NCBI RefSeq assembly: GCF_017315755.1
Contig: NZ_JAFLRJ010000192.1
Location: 1-37,600, forward strand
Direction: 5' to 3'
DNA length: 37,600 bases
Source of the DNA: Streptomyces beijiangensis
GTDB taxonomy: Bacteria; Actinomycetota; Actinomycetes; Streptomycetales; Streptomycetaceae
The position numbers and the translations under genes are program-made. Of the stretch, positions 17,596-26,210 are shown piece by piece; position 1 is the stretch's first letter; every line of letters begins with the position of its first letter. The notes beneath the pieces were generated by a model. That model was not told the DNA's origin. It searched no databases and saw nothing but the letters and a program-made list of their open reading frames with translations.

Positions 17596-18273
17596 ATGGA
17601 CGTCCCCGTATCCGGCCGGCCGGACCGACTGATCCGCTGGGAGCAGCGGATGGAGGCACCGCTCTTCGTGGCCTCCCTCCTCTTCCTCGCCTGTTACGCG
17701 GTCCGGGTACTGGCCCGGGGCATCGATCCGCTCTGGCGCGACCTGGCACTCGCCGTGACCCTGGCGACCTGGCTGGTCTTCGCTGCGGACTACGCGGTGC
17801 GGCTCGTACTGAGCGGGCAGCGGCTCCGCTTCGTCCGCACGCACTGGCTGGACACCGTGGTCCTGGCGCTGCCGCTGCTGCGCCCGCTGCGCATGGTGAA
17901 GGTCTACACCGCCGTACAGAAGCGGCACGACGAACCGCGGCTGAGCCTGCACGCCAGGGTGATGGCCTATGCCGGCCTCACCGCCGTACTGCTCGGCTTC
18001 TCCGGGGCGCTCACGGTCTACTCGTTCGAACGCACCGCGCCCGGCGCCACGATCCGTACCTTCGGGGACGCGGTGTGGTGGACCTGCTCCACCCTCACCA
18101 CGGTCGGCTACGGCGATGTCGCACCGGTGACAGCGTGGGGGCGGCTGGTCGCGGCGGGAATGATGGCGTGCGGGCTCGCCCTGCTCGGCGCGGTGACGGG
18201 TTCCTTCTCGTCCTGGCTGCTGCAGGTGTTCGCCCGGGAGGGCGAGGACGCGGGAAGGCCCCCGGGGAGCTGA
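17596..18273 (+). CDS. Potassium channel family protein
   Basis: This 225-aa membrane protein carries the K+ selectivity filter TTVGYGD (168-174) preceded by a pore helix (FGDAVWWTCSTL). Membrane segments at about 21-41, 50-72, 84-98 (with an Arg-containing S4-like stretch, LLRPLRMVKVY), 124-143 and 186-209 suggest a small voltage-sensor-like 6TM layout. There is no C-terminal RCK or cyclic-nucleotide domain. Gating is therefore unknown. The gene is divergent from the HIT gene (66-nt gap). Its stop codon lies in the loop of the following terminator. The start at ATG 17596 has no strong ribosome binding site. Confidence 0.88.
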   Translation: MDVPVSGRPDRLIRWEQRMEAPLFVASLLFLACYAVRVLARGIDPLWRDLALAVTLATWLVFAADYAVRLVLSGQRLRFVRTHWLDTVVLALPLLRPLRMVKVYTAVQKRHDEPRLSLHARVMAYAGLTAVLLGFSGALTVYSFERTAPGATIRTFGDAVWWTCSTLTTVGYGDVAPVTAWGRLVAAGMMACGLALLGAVTGSFSSWLLQVFAREGEDAGRPPGS

Positions 18274-18290
18274 TCGTTCCCCGGGGGCCT
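18256..18290. terminator. Bidirectional terminator between the K+ channel gene and thrS
   Basis: A perfect 13-bp stem (18256-18268 and 18278-18290) has a 9-nt loop that contains the channel gene's TGA. The thrS stop at 18313 lies on the other side. It can serve both convergent transcripts. Confidence 0.9.
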
Positions 18291-18312
18291 CCGCCGTCGC
18301 ATCTCGGATGTG

Positions 18313-20292
18313 TCAGACCTGGACGCGGTCCTCGACGACCTGCACCAGCTTGGCGATGGCGTCCTCGACCGGGATGCCGTTCTCCTGCGAACCGTCGCGG
18401 TAGCGGAAGGAGACGGCGCCGGCCTCCATGTCCTCGTCACCCGCGATGATCATGAAAGGAACCTTGGCCTTCTGGTGGTTCCTGATCTTCTTCTGCATCC
18501 GGTCCGACGAGGCGTCCACATCCACCCGCAGCCCCTTGGCCTTCGCCTTCCCGGCGAACTCCTGGAGGTAGGGGATGTGCGCGTCGCCGATCGGGATGCC
18601 GACGGCCTGGACCGGGGCCAGCCACGCCGGGAAGGCGCCCGCGTAGTGCTCGAGGAGCACGCCGAAGAACCGCTCGATCGAACCGAACAGCGCACGGTGC
18701 AGCATGACGGGCTGCTGACGCGAACCGTCCGCCGAGGTGTACTCCAGACCGAACCGCTTGGGCTGGTTGAAGTCGACCTGGAGGGTCGACATCTGCCAGG
18801 ACCGGCCGATCGCGTCGCGCACCTGCACGGAGATCTTCGGGCCGTAGTAGGCGGCGCCGCCCGGGTCCGCGACCAGGGGAAGACCCTGCTTCTCGGCGGC
18901 CAGGCGGAGCGCCTCGGTGGCCTCCACCCAGTCCTCGTCGGTGCCGATGAACTTGTCGGAGTCGTCGCGGGTGGACAGCTCCAGCTCGAACTCGTTCAGG
19001 CCGTAGTCGCGCAGCAGGTCGAGCACGAAGGTCAGGAGCGTGTCGAGCTCGTCCGCCATCTGCTCCTTGGTGCAGTAGATGTGCGCGTCGTCCTGGGTGA
19101 AACCGCGCGAGCGGGTCAGACCGTGCACGACGCCCGACTTCTCGTACCGGTAGACCGTGCCGAACTCGAAGAGCCGCAGCGGCAGTTCGCGGTAGGAGCG
19201 CCCGCGGGACTTGAAGATCAGGTTGTGCATCGGGCAGTTCATCGCCTTGAGGCGGTAGTTCTGTCCGTCGAACTCGATCGGCGGGAACATGCCGTCCGCG
19301 TAGTGCGGCAGGTGCCCCGAGGTCTCGAAGAGGTGCTCCTTCGAGATGTGCGGGGTGTTCACGAACTCGTAGCCGGCGTCCTCGTGACGCTTCCGCGAGT
19401 AGTTCTCCATCTCCTTGCGGACGACCCCGCCCTTGGGGTGGAAGACCGCGAGGCCGGGGCCCAGCTCGTCGGGGAAGGAGAACAGGTCCAGCTCGGCGCC
19501 GAGCTTGCGGTGGTCGCGCTTCTCGGCCTCGGCGAGGAACTCCAGGTGCGCCTTCAGCTCTTCCTTGGAGGGCCAGGCGGTGCCGTAGATGCGCTGCAGC
19601 ATCGGGTTCTTCTCGCTGCCGCGCCAGTACGCCGCGGCGTTGCGCATCAGCTTGAAGGCCGGGATGTTACGGGTGGTGGGCAGGTGGGGGCCCCGGCAGA
19701 GGTCCTTCCAGCACAGCTCGCCGGTCTTGGCGTCGAGGTTGTCGTAGATGGTCAGCTCTCCGCCGCCCACCTCCGCGTCGGCGCCGTCGGCGGCCTGGGC
19801 GGCGTTGCCCTTGAGACCGATGAGCTCCAGCTTGTACGGCTCGCCCGCGAGCTCCTCGCGCGCCGCCTCGTCGGTGGTGACGCGGCGGGAGAAGCGCTGC
19901 CCGCGCTTCTGGATCTCCTGCATCTTCTTCTCGACGGCCTTGAGGTCCTCGGGAGTGAACGGCTTCTCGACGTCGAAGTCGTAGTAGAAGCCGTCCTTGA
20001 TGGGCGGCCCGATGCCCAGCTTGGCGTCCGGGAAGAGCTCCTGCACGGCCTGGGCCATCACATGCGCGGTGGAGTGGCGCAGGATGCTGAGGCCGTCCTC
20101 GGAGGAGATCTCGACGGGCTCGACCTCGTCGCCCTCGGCGACCGCGTACGCCAGGTCCTTCAGCTCACCGGCCACCCGGGCCGCGACGATGGTGCGCTCG
20201 CCGGCGAAGAGTTCCGCTGCCGTAGTGCCCGTCGTCACCACGCGTTCTTCCCGCTCGGAATCGCGTTGGATGATCACGCGGACGTCTGACAC
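18313..20292 (-). CDS. thrS: Threonine-tRNA ligase
   Basis: This 659-aa class II synthetase charges tRNA-Thr. It shows an N-terminal TGS domain (1-60), an editing domain with HSTAH (H73, H77), the catalytic core with the zinc-binding MNCPMHN segment, class II motif 2 ([26 protein letters not shown]) and motif 3 ([12 protein letters not shown]), and a C-terminal anticodon-binding domain. The GTG start at 20292 has AGGAGA about 6 nt upstream. A 14-16 nt palindrome lies 26-41 nt upstream. No T-box leader is apparent. Confidence 0.97.
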   Translation of the reverse strand: MSDVRVIIQRDSEREERVVTTGTTAAELFAGERTIVAARVAGELKDLAYAVAEGDEVEPVEISSEDGLSILRHSTAHVMAQAVQELFPDAKLGIGPPIKDGFYYDFDVEKPFTPEDLKAVEKKMQEIQKRGQRFSRRVTTDEAAREELAGEPYKLELIGLKGNAAQAADGADAEVGGGELTIYDNLDAKTGELCWKDLCRGPHLPTTRNIPAFKLMRNAAAYWRGSEKNPMLQRIYGTAWPSKEELKAHLEFLAEAEKRDHRKLGAELDLFSFPDELGPGLAVFHPKGGVVRKEMENYSRKRHEDAGYEFVNTPHISKEHLFETSGHLPHYADGMFPPIEFDGQNYRLKAMNCPMHNLIFKSRGRSYRELPLRLFEFGTVYRYEKSGVVHGLTRSRGFTQDDAHIYCTKEQMADELDTLLTFVLDLLRDYGLNEFELELSTRDDSDKFIGTDEDWVEATEALRLAAEKQGLPLVADPGGAAYYGPKISVQVRDAIGRSWQMSTLQVDFNQPKRFGLEYTSADGSRQQPVMLHRALFGSIERFFGVLLEHYAGAFPAWLAPVQAVGIPIGDAHIPYLQEFAGKAKAKGLRVDVDASSDRMQKKIRNHQKAKVPFMIIAGDEDMEAGAVSFRYRDGSQENGIPVEDAIAKLVQVVEDRVQV

Positions 20293-20317
20293 CGGTCTCT
20301 CCTGACTGAGGGGGTCG

Positions 20318-20333
20318 CGCAGTGTTCACTGCG
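20318..20333. promoter_or_regulatory. Palindrome in the thrS 5' region
   Basis: CGCAGTGTTCACTGCG has 7-bp perfect arms around TT. It lies 26-41 nt before the thrS GTG, a position suitable for an operator or short leader hairpin. No regulator is known to me for this sequence. Confidence 0.4.
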
Positions 20334-20407
20334 TACGCCTCGCAGCTTACCGAGCCCGCCGGGCCCGACGCGAAACGGTTTGCCTCGACCCAGCAGCCCC
20401 ACGGGCC

Positions 20408-21631
20408 TCAGTCCTCGCCGCTGCACGCCTCCTCGAAGAAGTCGAGGTTCTCGTGGAGCGACTTCATCAGCCGGTCCCGCTCCGCCTCGTCCACCTGCAC
20501 CGGCACGACGCCGTCGGCGCCGGTCAGCCTGCGGAAGCCGCCTCGGCTCTCCAAACGCCCGTGCACCCGGATCGGCAGCCCGACCAGATGGGCATGGCCC
20601 GCCGTCCGGTACGCCTCCTCGTCGAGCACCATCCGTACGTGCGGGACCTCCGCCCCGGCCAGCACCCGCAGCCGTACCGTCCCCGGGCCACGGGGTGCGG
20701 AGCGCCGCATCCGGACCACGGCGCCCGTGATCCGTACCGGAAGAGAGGGCTCGTCCTGCATGTACCTGACCCCCGCCTCCCGCAGGGCGGGCAGATCGCC
20801 TGGCGAGAACTCCACCGTCTCCGGCCTGGCCACGCAGTCCTCGGGGACTCCGGCGGCGGGCGCCCAGGCCAGCGTGACGGCGACCCCCTCCGATCCCCGT
20901 ACCAGCGCGATGACCGCCTCGGTCAGCTCCCGGCTCACGCCCGCCTCGACCGCCGAGTCGAAGGCTTCCATGCCGCCGGTCGCCCGCTGGTAGTCGGCCG
21001 CCTCGCGGGCGGCGTGCAGTGCGTGGTGGAGCCGTACGACTGCGGTACGTCCACGCTCCACCGGTACGAAGGCCGTCAGCCCGCGCCCGCCGGGCGCCGT
21101 GGAGACCAGCACCCCCTCCAGGGCGGCCTGGGCCTGGCGCCGGTGCCGTGCGCCGTAGTAACCGGCCTGCCCGCGTGCGGCGAGCGAGCCGGCGATGAGC
21201 ATCTGCCGTGCCGCGCCCCGCAGTTGCTCCTGCGCGGTCCACGAGGCCGCACCGGAAGGACCTTCGGGCACATCGCGCCACCAGCGGATCTCGTCGCTGG
21301 GCACGGCCAGCGAGACCAGTACCTCCCGGGCGGAGGGCGCCGCACAGCGCTGAAGCGCGGTCAGCGCCTCGCCGAGCAGCTCGTCGCTGTCGGGGAAGGC
21401 GCGGCTCTCGGGCACGAGCAGGCTGACGGAACCGCTGCCGGGCCCCGGCGGCGTCCAGCGCGCATAGCGCCCCGCCGCACCGCCGCGCCGCCGCCAGCCG
21501 TGCCGTTCCAGAAGAGCGCCCAGCACGGCGGGGTCGACCCGCGAAGGATCAGGCCCCTCGCCGCCGTTCCACACTCCGGGCAGCTCGCTCGGATGGGCAC
21601 GTACGGGCTCGTCGATCGGGCGGTGCTGCAT
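20408..21631 (-). CDS. Hypothetical protein, partner of the DUF4365 gene
   Basis: This 407-aa soluble protein belongs to no family I can name. The first 60 residues are Gly/Arg/Pro-rich. The middle is Ala-rich and helical. The C-terminal 120 residues (PVRITGAVVRMRRS, VRLRVLAG, GLPIRVHGRL) have alternating beta-strand character that could be an OB-like fold; this is an inference from pattern only. The ATG at 21631 overlaps the upstream stop codon by 1 nt (TGATG), and GGGAGGGAG lies about 6-8 nt before it, so it is coupled to the DUF4365 gene. The stable pairing suggests a shared function. Confidence 0.82.
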   Translation of the reverse strand: MQHRPIDEPVRAHPSELPGVWNGGEGPDPSRVDPAVLGALLERHGWRRRGGAAGRYARWTPPGPGSGSVSLLVPESRAFPDSDELLGEALTALQRCAAPSAREVLVSLAVPSDEIRWWRDVPEGPSGAASWTAQEQLRGAARQMLIAGSLAARGQAGYYGARHRRQAQAALEGVLVSTAPGGRGLTAFVPVERGRTAVVRLHHALHAAREAADYQRATGGMEAFDSAVEAGVSRELTEAVIALVRGSEGVAVTLAWAPAAGVPEDCVARPETVEFSPGDLPALREAGVRYMQDEPSLPVRITGAVVRMRRSAPRGPGTVRLRVLAGAEVPHVRMVLDEEAYRTAGHAHLVGLPIRVHGRLESRGGFRRLTGADGVVPVQVDEAERDRLMKSLHENLDFFEEACSGED

Positions 21632-22197
21632 CAGGGTCTCCCTCCCGCCCCGACACGGGTCATGATCTCGCAGAGCGCTCGGTCGTCGAAAATCCGCGAG
21701 GTCGGGATCCGCACAGTGGTCCTGCGCCTGCCCGTCACCGGGTGGCCGGCCAGGTTGGTCCAGTAGCAGCAGTGCCGCAGGTCGAGCCGGTCATGGCCGG
21801 CGCGCAGCCATTCGTCCTGCGTACGCGGTACGAGCATCACCACCAGGATCTTGTGCACCGAGACCGGGGAGCGGGCCAGCTTCACCAGATGCGCGTTGTC
21901 GAGCGTGAAGGAGAAGGCTCCGCCCGGCGGGTGCGCCGGAATCTGGTACGTGCATTTGAGCTGCACCTTTATCGTCACTTCGTCGTCGACGGTGTGCCCG
22001 GGAGCCCCGTGGCTCACGTGCCAGTCGATTCCGTTGTCCGGAAAGGGCTGCGACAACGAGCATCCCGCCGCTGCCGCGACGGCATGGAGGTAACCCACCT
22101 GAAGGGTTTCCATACAGGCGGTGGTGGCGAGTGAGCCGCGCAGCGGTGCGATCCGCTCGGGCAGCAGCCCACCCGGATCGGGCTGCGCAAGCGCCAT
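21631..22197 (-). CDS. DUF4365 domain protein, putative PD-(D/E)XK nuclease
   Basis: This protein of 188 aa has the features of DUF4365: an N-terminal Glu (E30, ACMETLQVGYL), D58 in NGIDWHV and the Q-x-K pair at 79-81 (VQLKCTYQ). This spacing suits a PD-(D/E)XK nuclease-like active site. The body continues with FTLDNAHLVKLA, ILVVMLVPRTQDEWL and LRHCCYWTNLAG, typical of the family. Catalytic activity is inferred. I prefer the ATG at 22197, with GGAAGG about 12 nt upstream; a GTG at 22239 would add 14 residues without a ribosome binding site. It is the first gene of a two-gene operon and is divergent from an exonuclease gene. Confidence 0.82.
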   Translation of the reverse strand: MALAQPDPGGLLPERIAPLRGSLATTACMETLQVGYLHAVAAAAGCSLSQPFPDNGIDWHVSHGAPGHTVDDEVTIKVQLKCTYQIPAHPPGGAFSFTLDNAHLVKLARSPVSVHKILVVMLVPRTQDEWLRAGHDRLDLRHCCYWTNLAGHPVTGRRRTTVRIPTSRIFDDRALCEIMTRVGAGGRP

Positions 22198-22371
22198 GGC
22201 CGTGGTGCGCCTTCCGGACTGTGCTGAATGGGTGTCCACACGACGGATGCTCGAATGCCAAGCCCGTCACCTGTGTTGTCTCCTTCCGGCGTATGTCGCA
22301 AACAGCCCGGGTATCACCGAATTGGGCAGGGGACGCACACCATCTGCCTTGTGAGTGCGAGGAGTTGGAAC

Positions 22372-23103
22372 ATGCCGTGCTGGTACGAAGGCCCCCTGGC
22401 CGCATTTGATACGGAAACGACAGGCGTGGACGTCGAGGAGGACCGCATCGTCTCGGCGGCCCTCGTCGTCCAGGACGGCGCGGGAACGAGGCCGCGGGTC
22501 ACCCGCTGGCTCGTCAACCCGGGCATACCGGTGCCGTCCGGCGCCACCGAGATCCATGGGCTCACCGATCTGCATCTGCAGCGCAACGGGCGCTGGCCGG
22601 CACCGGTGGTGGAGGAGATGGCCAAGGCCCTGGCCGAGCAGTGCGCGGCGGGCCGGCCGCTCGTCGTGATGAACGCGCCCTTCGATCTGACGCTGCTCGA
22701 CCGGGAGTTGGGGCGCCACCGCGCCTCGTCCCTGGGGCGGTATCTGGGCGACACCCCGATGCGCGTGCTGGACCCGCGGGTCCTGGACAAGCATCTGGAC
22801 CGCTACCGCAAGGGCCGCCGTACGCTCACCGATCTCTGCTCGCAGTACGAGGTGGTGCTGGACGGCGCCCACGACGCGGCGGCGGACGCGGCGGCCTCAC
22901 TGGAGGTCGTACGGTCGATCGGCCGCCGGTTCTCCGGCCGTCTGGAGCGGCTCTCGGCGGCCGAGCTGCACTCGCTGCAGACGGGCTGGCACGCGGCCCA
23001 GGCACGCGGGCTGCAGGCGTGGTTCGCACGGCAGGGCACGCCGGAGACGGTGGATCCCTCATGGCCGCTGCGCCCGCGTCCGGTCCTGAGCGCGGCGGCC
23101 TGA
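22372..23103 (+). CDS. DEDDh 3'-5' exonuclease (DnaQ-like)
   Basis: This 243-aa protein is an RNase T/DnaQ-superfamily exonuclease without a polymerase partner domain. The acidic sites are visible: D13 and E15 in AAFDTETTG, an Asp in MNAPFDLTLLDREL, and the H-x4-D site in DGAHDAAADA. Substrate, DNA or RNA, is unknown. The ATG at 22372 has GAGGAG about 8 nt upstream and starts the protein at MPCWYEG just before the first motif. The frame is open to 22228 but upstream codons look non-coding. A 14-nt tandem repeat spans its stop codon. Confidence 0.93.
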   Translation: MPCWYEGPLAAFDTETTGVDVEEDRIVSAALVVQDGAGTRPRVTRWLVNPGIPVPSGATEIHGLTDLHLQRNGRWPAPVVEEMAKALAEQCAAGRPLVVMNAPFDLTLLDRELGRHRASSLGRYLGDTPMRVLDPRVLDKHLDRYRKGRRTLTDLCSQYEVVLDGAHDAAADAAASLEVVRSIGRRFSGRLERLSAAELHSLQTGWHAAQARGLQAWFARQGTPETVDPSWPLRPRPVLSAAA

Positions 23104-23127
23104 GCGCGGCAGCCTGAGCGCGGCAGC
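23086..23127. repeat. 14-nt tandem repeat across the exonuclease stop codon
   Basis: Three consecutive units of CTGAGCGCGGCRGC occupy 23086-23099, 23100-23113 and 23114-23127; only the first differs, by one base. The functional TGA (23101-23103) is in unit 2. Gain or loss of a unit would shift the frame and alter the C-terminus. Confidence 0.9.
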
Positions 23128-23150
23128 CGGCCTGCGGCGCACAGCAAGAA

Positions 23151-23177
23151 GGCCGGTCCGTCAGTGACGGACCGGCC
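23151..23177. terminator. Terminator between the exonuclease gene and tRNA-Val (copy 1)
   Basis: Inverted arms of 13 bp (23151-23163 and 23165-23177) form a strong GC hairpin. On the minus strand it lies 10 nt past the tRNA 3' end and is followed by TTCTT. It can also stop the exonuclease transcript from the other side. Confidence 0.9.
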
Positions 23178-23186
23178 ATTTCCCGG

Positions 23187-23258
23187 TGGGCGATACTGGG
23201 TTCGAACCAGTGACCTCTTCGGTGTGAACGAAGCGCTCTCCCACTGAGCTAATCGCCC
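23187..23258 (-). tRNA. tRNA-Val(CAC), copy 1
   Basis: The 72-nt minus-strand sequence folds as a full cloverleaf: acceptor GGGCGAT/ATCGCCC, D arm GCTC/GAGC, anticodon stem CTTCG/CGAAG with loop TTCACAC (anticodon CAC, reads GUG), and T arm ACTGG-TTCGAAC-CCAGT, discriminator A. The 3' CCA is not encoded. It differs from the second copy at two bases (D loop and T loop). Confidence 0.96.
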
Positions 23259-23271
23259 GGGAACGGACTGA

Positions 23272-23301
23272 ACCATACAGGTCTTCGCGGGGTGCTTTCA
23301 A
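23272..23301 (-). promoter_or_regulatory. Promoter of tRNA-Val copy 1
   Basis: On the minus strand TTGAAA (23301-23296) and TATGGT (23277-23272) are spaced 18 nt, with the tRNA 5' end 14 nt beyond. The -35 box overlaps the stop codon of the SRPBCC gene. Confidence 0.7.
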
Positions 23302-23744
23302 ACTCCTTGCAGGAGGTCAGTCAGTCCGCGCCGCCCTCCGCGCATCATCAGCGCGTGATTGGCGAGGAAGACGGGACGCCCGGGGACGGCGAGGCGCCGC
23401 ATCAGCGGACTGGTCACCTCGACCTCCTGCTCGTAGACGGCGCGTGTCCGACCGTCGCAGGCCTCGACGGTCCAGCGCGCCCAGCCCTCCAGATCCCCCG
23501 TCATCTCCACTTCGAGCACCCGGGCCTCGGGATCGCGCAGCTTCTCGTGGGCGGTCACGAGCAGGTCGTACGGGAGGAGGGAGCGGAAGCGGGCGGTGCC
23601 TGTGCGGTCGTCGAGCGGGGTCACGGCCCTGACCTGCGGCCACCACCGGGGGTACTCCCCGGCCTTTTCGAGTACGGCGTAGACCGTGTCGGGGTCGGCG
23701 GGCAGATCCCAGACACTGCGGAAGCGGTAATGGCACCAGTCCAT
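23298..23744 (-). CDS. SRPBCC-family (polyketide cyclase/dehydrase-like) protein
   Basis: This 148-aa soluble protein has the START/SRPBCC pattern: an opening strand HYRFRSVWDLPADPDTVYAVLEKAGEYPRWWPQVRAV, mid strands TARFRSLLPYDL and ARVLEVEMTGDLEGWARWTVE, and a long C-terminal helix. Such proteins bind hydrophobic ligands; the ligand here cannot be read from the sequence. The ATG at 23744 is used, though an in-frame ATG at 23792 is possible. Neither has a good ribosome binding site. tRNA-Val lies 39 nt downstream, and a membrane protein gene is divergent. Confidence 0.85.
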   Translation of the reverse strand: MDWCHYRFRSVWDLPADPDTVYAVLEKAGEYPRWWPQVRAVTPLDDRTGTARFRSLLPYDLLVTAHEKLRDPEARVLEVEMTGDLEGWARWTVEACDGRTRAVYEQEVEVTSPLMRRLAVPGRPVFLANHALMMRGGRRGLTDLLQGV

Positions 23745-23826
23745 GGGCCAAGTCTGCGCGTACTCACCCGGTATCTGAGTATCCGCGCGCATACCCGCTG
23801 ACGTGTCCGCCGCCACACTCCTGCAC

Positions 23827-26184
23827 ATGGGACATGTTCCGCCGCCCTCCGAGGAGCTGGCTCTCCTCGACCGCGAGCTCGCACAACTCGACGCGCGCAG
23901 GCACCAGTTGCTCGGCCGCAGGGCCTGGCTGCTGAGTGTGCTGCAGCCGCCTCCGCCGCACCCCTGGGGCGCTCCGCAGCCGCGGTCGCACCCGGAGACC
24001 TCGCCGCCCAACGCCCAGAACGTGCTGCTCACGCTCGGCGCCGTGCTGCTGACGGTCGCCGCAATCGCCTTCACCCTGGTCAGCTGGGGTCATCTGGGCA
24101 TCGGCGGGCGGGCGGCGGTGCTCGCCGCGGTGACCCTCGCGGCCCTGGGCGCCCCGGTCGTGCTGCTGCGCCGTTCGCTGGCGTCGACGGCGGAGTCGGT
24201 GGCCGGTCTGGGTCTCGTACTGACGGTGCTCGACGCGTACGCGCTGCATGAGGTGGCCGCCACGGACGTGGATCCGCTGGGTTACACGGCGGGAGCCACC
24301 GCCGTACTGGCGCTGCTCTGGGCCGCGTACGGGATGACGGTGGACCGGCTGCGGCTGCCGCTGCCCGTCGCCGCGGCGACCGCCCAACTCCCGCTGCTGC
24401 TCTGGGCGCTGGCTGCCGATGCGGGCGCCATGGCGACGGCCTGGGCGCTGCTGCTGACCGCCGTGCTCGATGTCGCACTGGCCCTGCGGGGGCCGGGCGG
24501 TGCGGTGCGCGTCGTCGCCTGGGCCGGTGCCTGCGCCGCCGGCGGAGCCGCGCTGCTGACGGCCGCCCGGCTGTCGGTGGTCGCCGGTACGCCGGCCGAG
24601 GCGGCAGCTCCCGGGGCGCTGCTCGCCGCCGGGGCCGCTCTCGCGCTCTTCATCGCCTGGCGCAGGCTCCTGCCGGTCCCCGCCGCGGTCGCGGGTCTCG
24701 CAGCGTTCGCCGCGGTCGCGGGTGTCGTAAGGACCGCACTGCCCGGCACCTGGGCCGTACCCGCCCAACTGCTCTGCGCCGCGCTCCTGCTGGTCGCACT
24801 CCGTACGTCGATGCCCGGCCCCGTGAAGCACGGTCTGGCTGCCGCTTCCGGTGCGGTGCACGCGGCGGCGGCGCTCTGGGCGCTGCCGGTGGCGGCACTC
24901 GCCCTGGTGACCCCGGGCGAGTGGGTGTTCAAGCCGTGGTCGGGTGCCCCGGGTTCCGCGGATCTGCCGTGGCCCGATCTCCCCGCGGTCCCGGTGACGC
25001 TCGCACTGCTCGCCGGAGTCCTCACGGCCGTGCACCGGGGGTCCGCCGCGCAGGCCCGCCTGCGACGCCCGGCCGCCTGCGGTGCGCTCGCCCTGGCCTG
25101 GGCCGCGCTCCTGGTGACGCCTGCGGCGCTCGGCCTGCCCTATCCCGGCGTGCTCTCGGCGCACGTCACCCTGACCGCTGCGGCGCTCGCGGCCTCGGTC
25201 GTCGCCCTGAGGCGCTCGGCAGCGCACGAGGCCTTCGCCTTCACCGCCTTCGGTCTCGCTCTCGCCGGGGCTGTGAGCGTCTCGCTCCTGGCCCTCGCGA
25301 CGCAGGCGGCCACCTTCGCCGTCTTCGGCACGCTGTTCGTCCTGTTCGCGGTGGTCTGCGGCATCCCGGGCCCGATCCGTATGCCGGCGGCTCCTCCGTC
25401 CGTCGTGTACGCGTCCGCCCTGGCGGTGGCGGCAGGTGCCGCCCTCGAACTCCCGCCCCACCGGACGGCGTTGCTCGTCCTGATCGTCCCCGCCGCGGTC
25501 GCCGTGCTCGGCGCCCGGCTGCGCCGTCACCCTGTCGCGCTCCCGCTGGAGATCGTCGCCGCCTCGGCGGCCTTGCTCTCGGTCCTGCTGGCGACGACCG
25601 ACCTCACCACCCTGGCCCTGGTGCTCGCCCTGTGCGGTGTCATCGCCGCGGGCACCGCCCTGCGGCCCGAGCGACGGGCCGTGGGCTATGCGGCGCCCGT
25701 GCTGTTCGTGCTGGCCTCGTGGGTGCGGCTGGCGGCCTGGGACGTGACGGTCCCCGAGGCGTACACACTGCCGGTGACCCTCCCCGCGCTGGTGATCGGT
25801 GTGGTGCGGCGGCGCCGTGACCCGGCGGCCTCGTCCTGGACCGCGTACGGCCCCGGGCTTGCCGCGACGATGCTGCCGAGCCTCGTCGCGGCCTGGGGCG
25901 ACGCGCACTGGCTGCGCCCGCTGCTGCTCGGCTCGGCAGCGCTCGCCGTCACCCTGATCGGGGCCCGCTCCCGTCTGCAGGCGCTGCTCGTCGTCGGCGG
26001 GGGCGTCCTCGCCCTGGACGCGCTGCACGAGCTCGCCCCGTACCTCGTCCAGGTCGTGGACGCACTCCCCCGCTGGGTGGTGCCCGCCCTCGCCGGCCTT
26101 CTGCTGCTGGCCGTGGGGGCGACGTACGAACACCGGTTGCGCGATGCGCGCCGGCTGCGGGAGCGGCTGGCGCGCATGCACTGA
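23827..26184 (+). CDS. Large multi-pass integral membrane protein (DUF2157-like N-terminus)
   Basis: This protein of about 785 aa starts with a coiled-coil-prone cytosolic segment (SEELALLDRELAQLDARRHQLLGRR). After a Pro-rich linker there are roughly 20 or more Ala/Leu/Val-rich membrane segments with short loops. The first ones (NVLLTLGAVLLTVAAIAFTLVSWGHLGIGGRAAVLAA) resemble DUF2157-type membrane proteins. No catalytic motif is apparent and function is unknown. The start is uncertain: ATG 23827, or GTG 23803 adding 8 residues; neither has a Shine-Dalgarno, so a leaderless transcript is possible. It converges with the rhamnogalacturonan lyase gene, 26 nt apart. Confidence 0.8.
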   Translation: MGHVPPPSEELALLDRELAQLDARRHQLLGRRAWLLSVLQPPPPHPWGAPQPRSHPETSPPNAQNVLLTLGAVLLTVAAIAFTLVSWGHLGIGGRAAVLAAVTLAALGAPVVLLRRSLASTAESVAGLGLVLTVLDAYALHEVAATDVDPLGYTAGATAVLALLWAAYGMTVDRLRLPLPVAAATAQLPLLLWALAADAGAMATAWALLLTAVLDVALALRGPGGAVRVVAWAGACAAGGAALLTAARLSVVAGTPAEAAAPGALLAAGAALALFIAWRRLLPVPAAVAGLAAFAAVAGVVRTALPGTWAVPAQLLCAALLLVALRTSMPGPVKHGLAAASGAVHAAAALWALPVAALALVTPGEWVFKPWSGAPGSADLPWPDLPAVPVTLALLAGVLTAVHRGSAAQARLRRPAACGALALAWAALLVTPAALGLPYPGVLSAHVTLTAAALAASVVALRRSAAHEAFAFTAFGLALAGAVSVSLLALATQAATFAVFGTLFVLFAVVCGIPGPIRMPAAPPSVVYASALAVAAGAALELPPHRTALLVLIVPAAVAVLGARLRRHPVALPLEIVAASAALLSVLLATTDLTTLALVLALCGVIAAGTALRPERRAVGYAAPVLFVLASWVRLAAWDVTVPEAYTLPVTLPALVIGVVRRRRDPAASSWTAYGPGLAATMLPSLVAAWGDAHWLRPLLLGSAALAVTLIGARSRLQALLVVGGGVLALDALHELAPYLVQVVDALPRWVVPALAGLLLLAVGATYEHRLRDARRLRERLARMH

Positions 26185-26210
26185 CCGCGCGCGTTCACTG
26201 ACCGCTGGGA

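Noticed and set aside
18310..20289. A 659-codon plus-strand frame opposite thrS
   Set aside because: It is the exact antisense of thrS with typical high-GC mirror composition.
20293..20407. A T-box riboswitch before thrS
   Set aside because: The gap is only about 115 nt and no T-box core sequence or specifier hairpin was found.
23764..26181. An 805-codon minus-strand frame opposite the large membrane protein
   Set aside because: It is Arg/Gln/Gly/His-rich with no motif and mirrors the plus-strand gene, whose membrane segments are clear.
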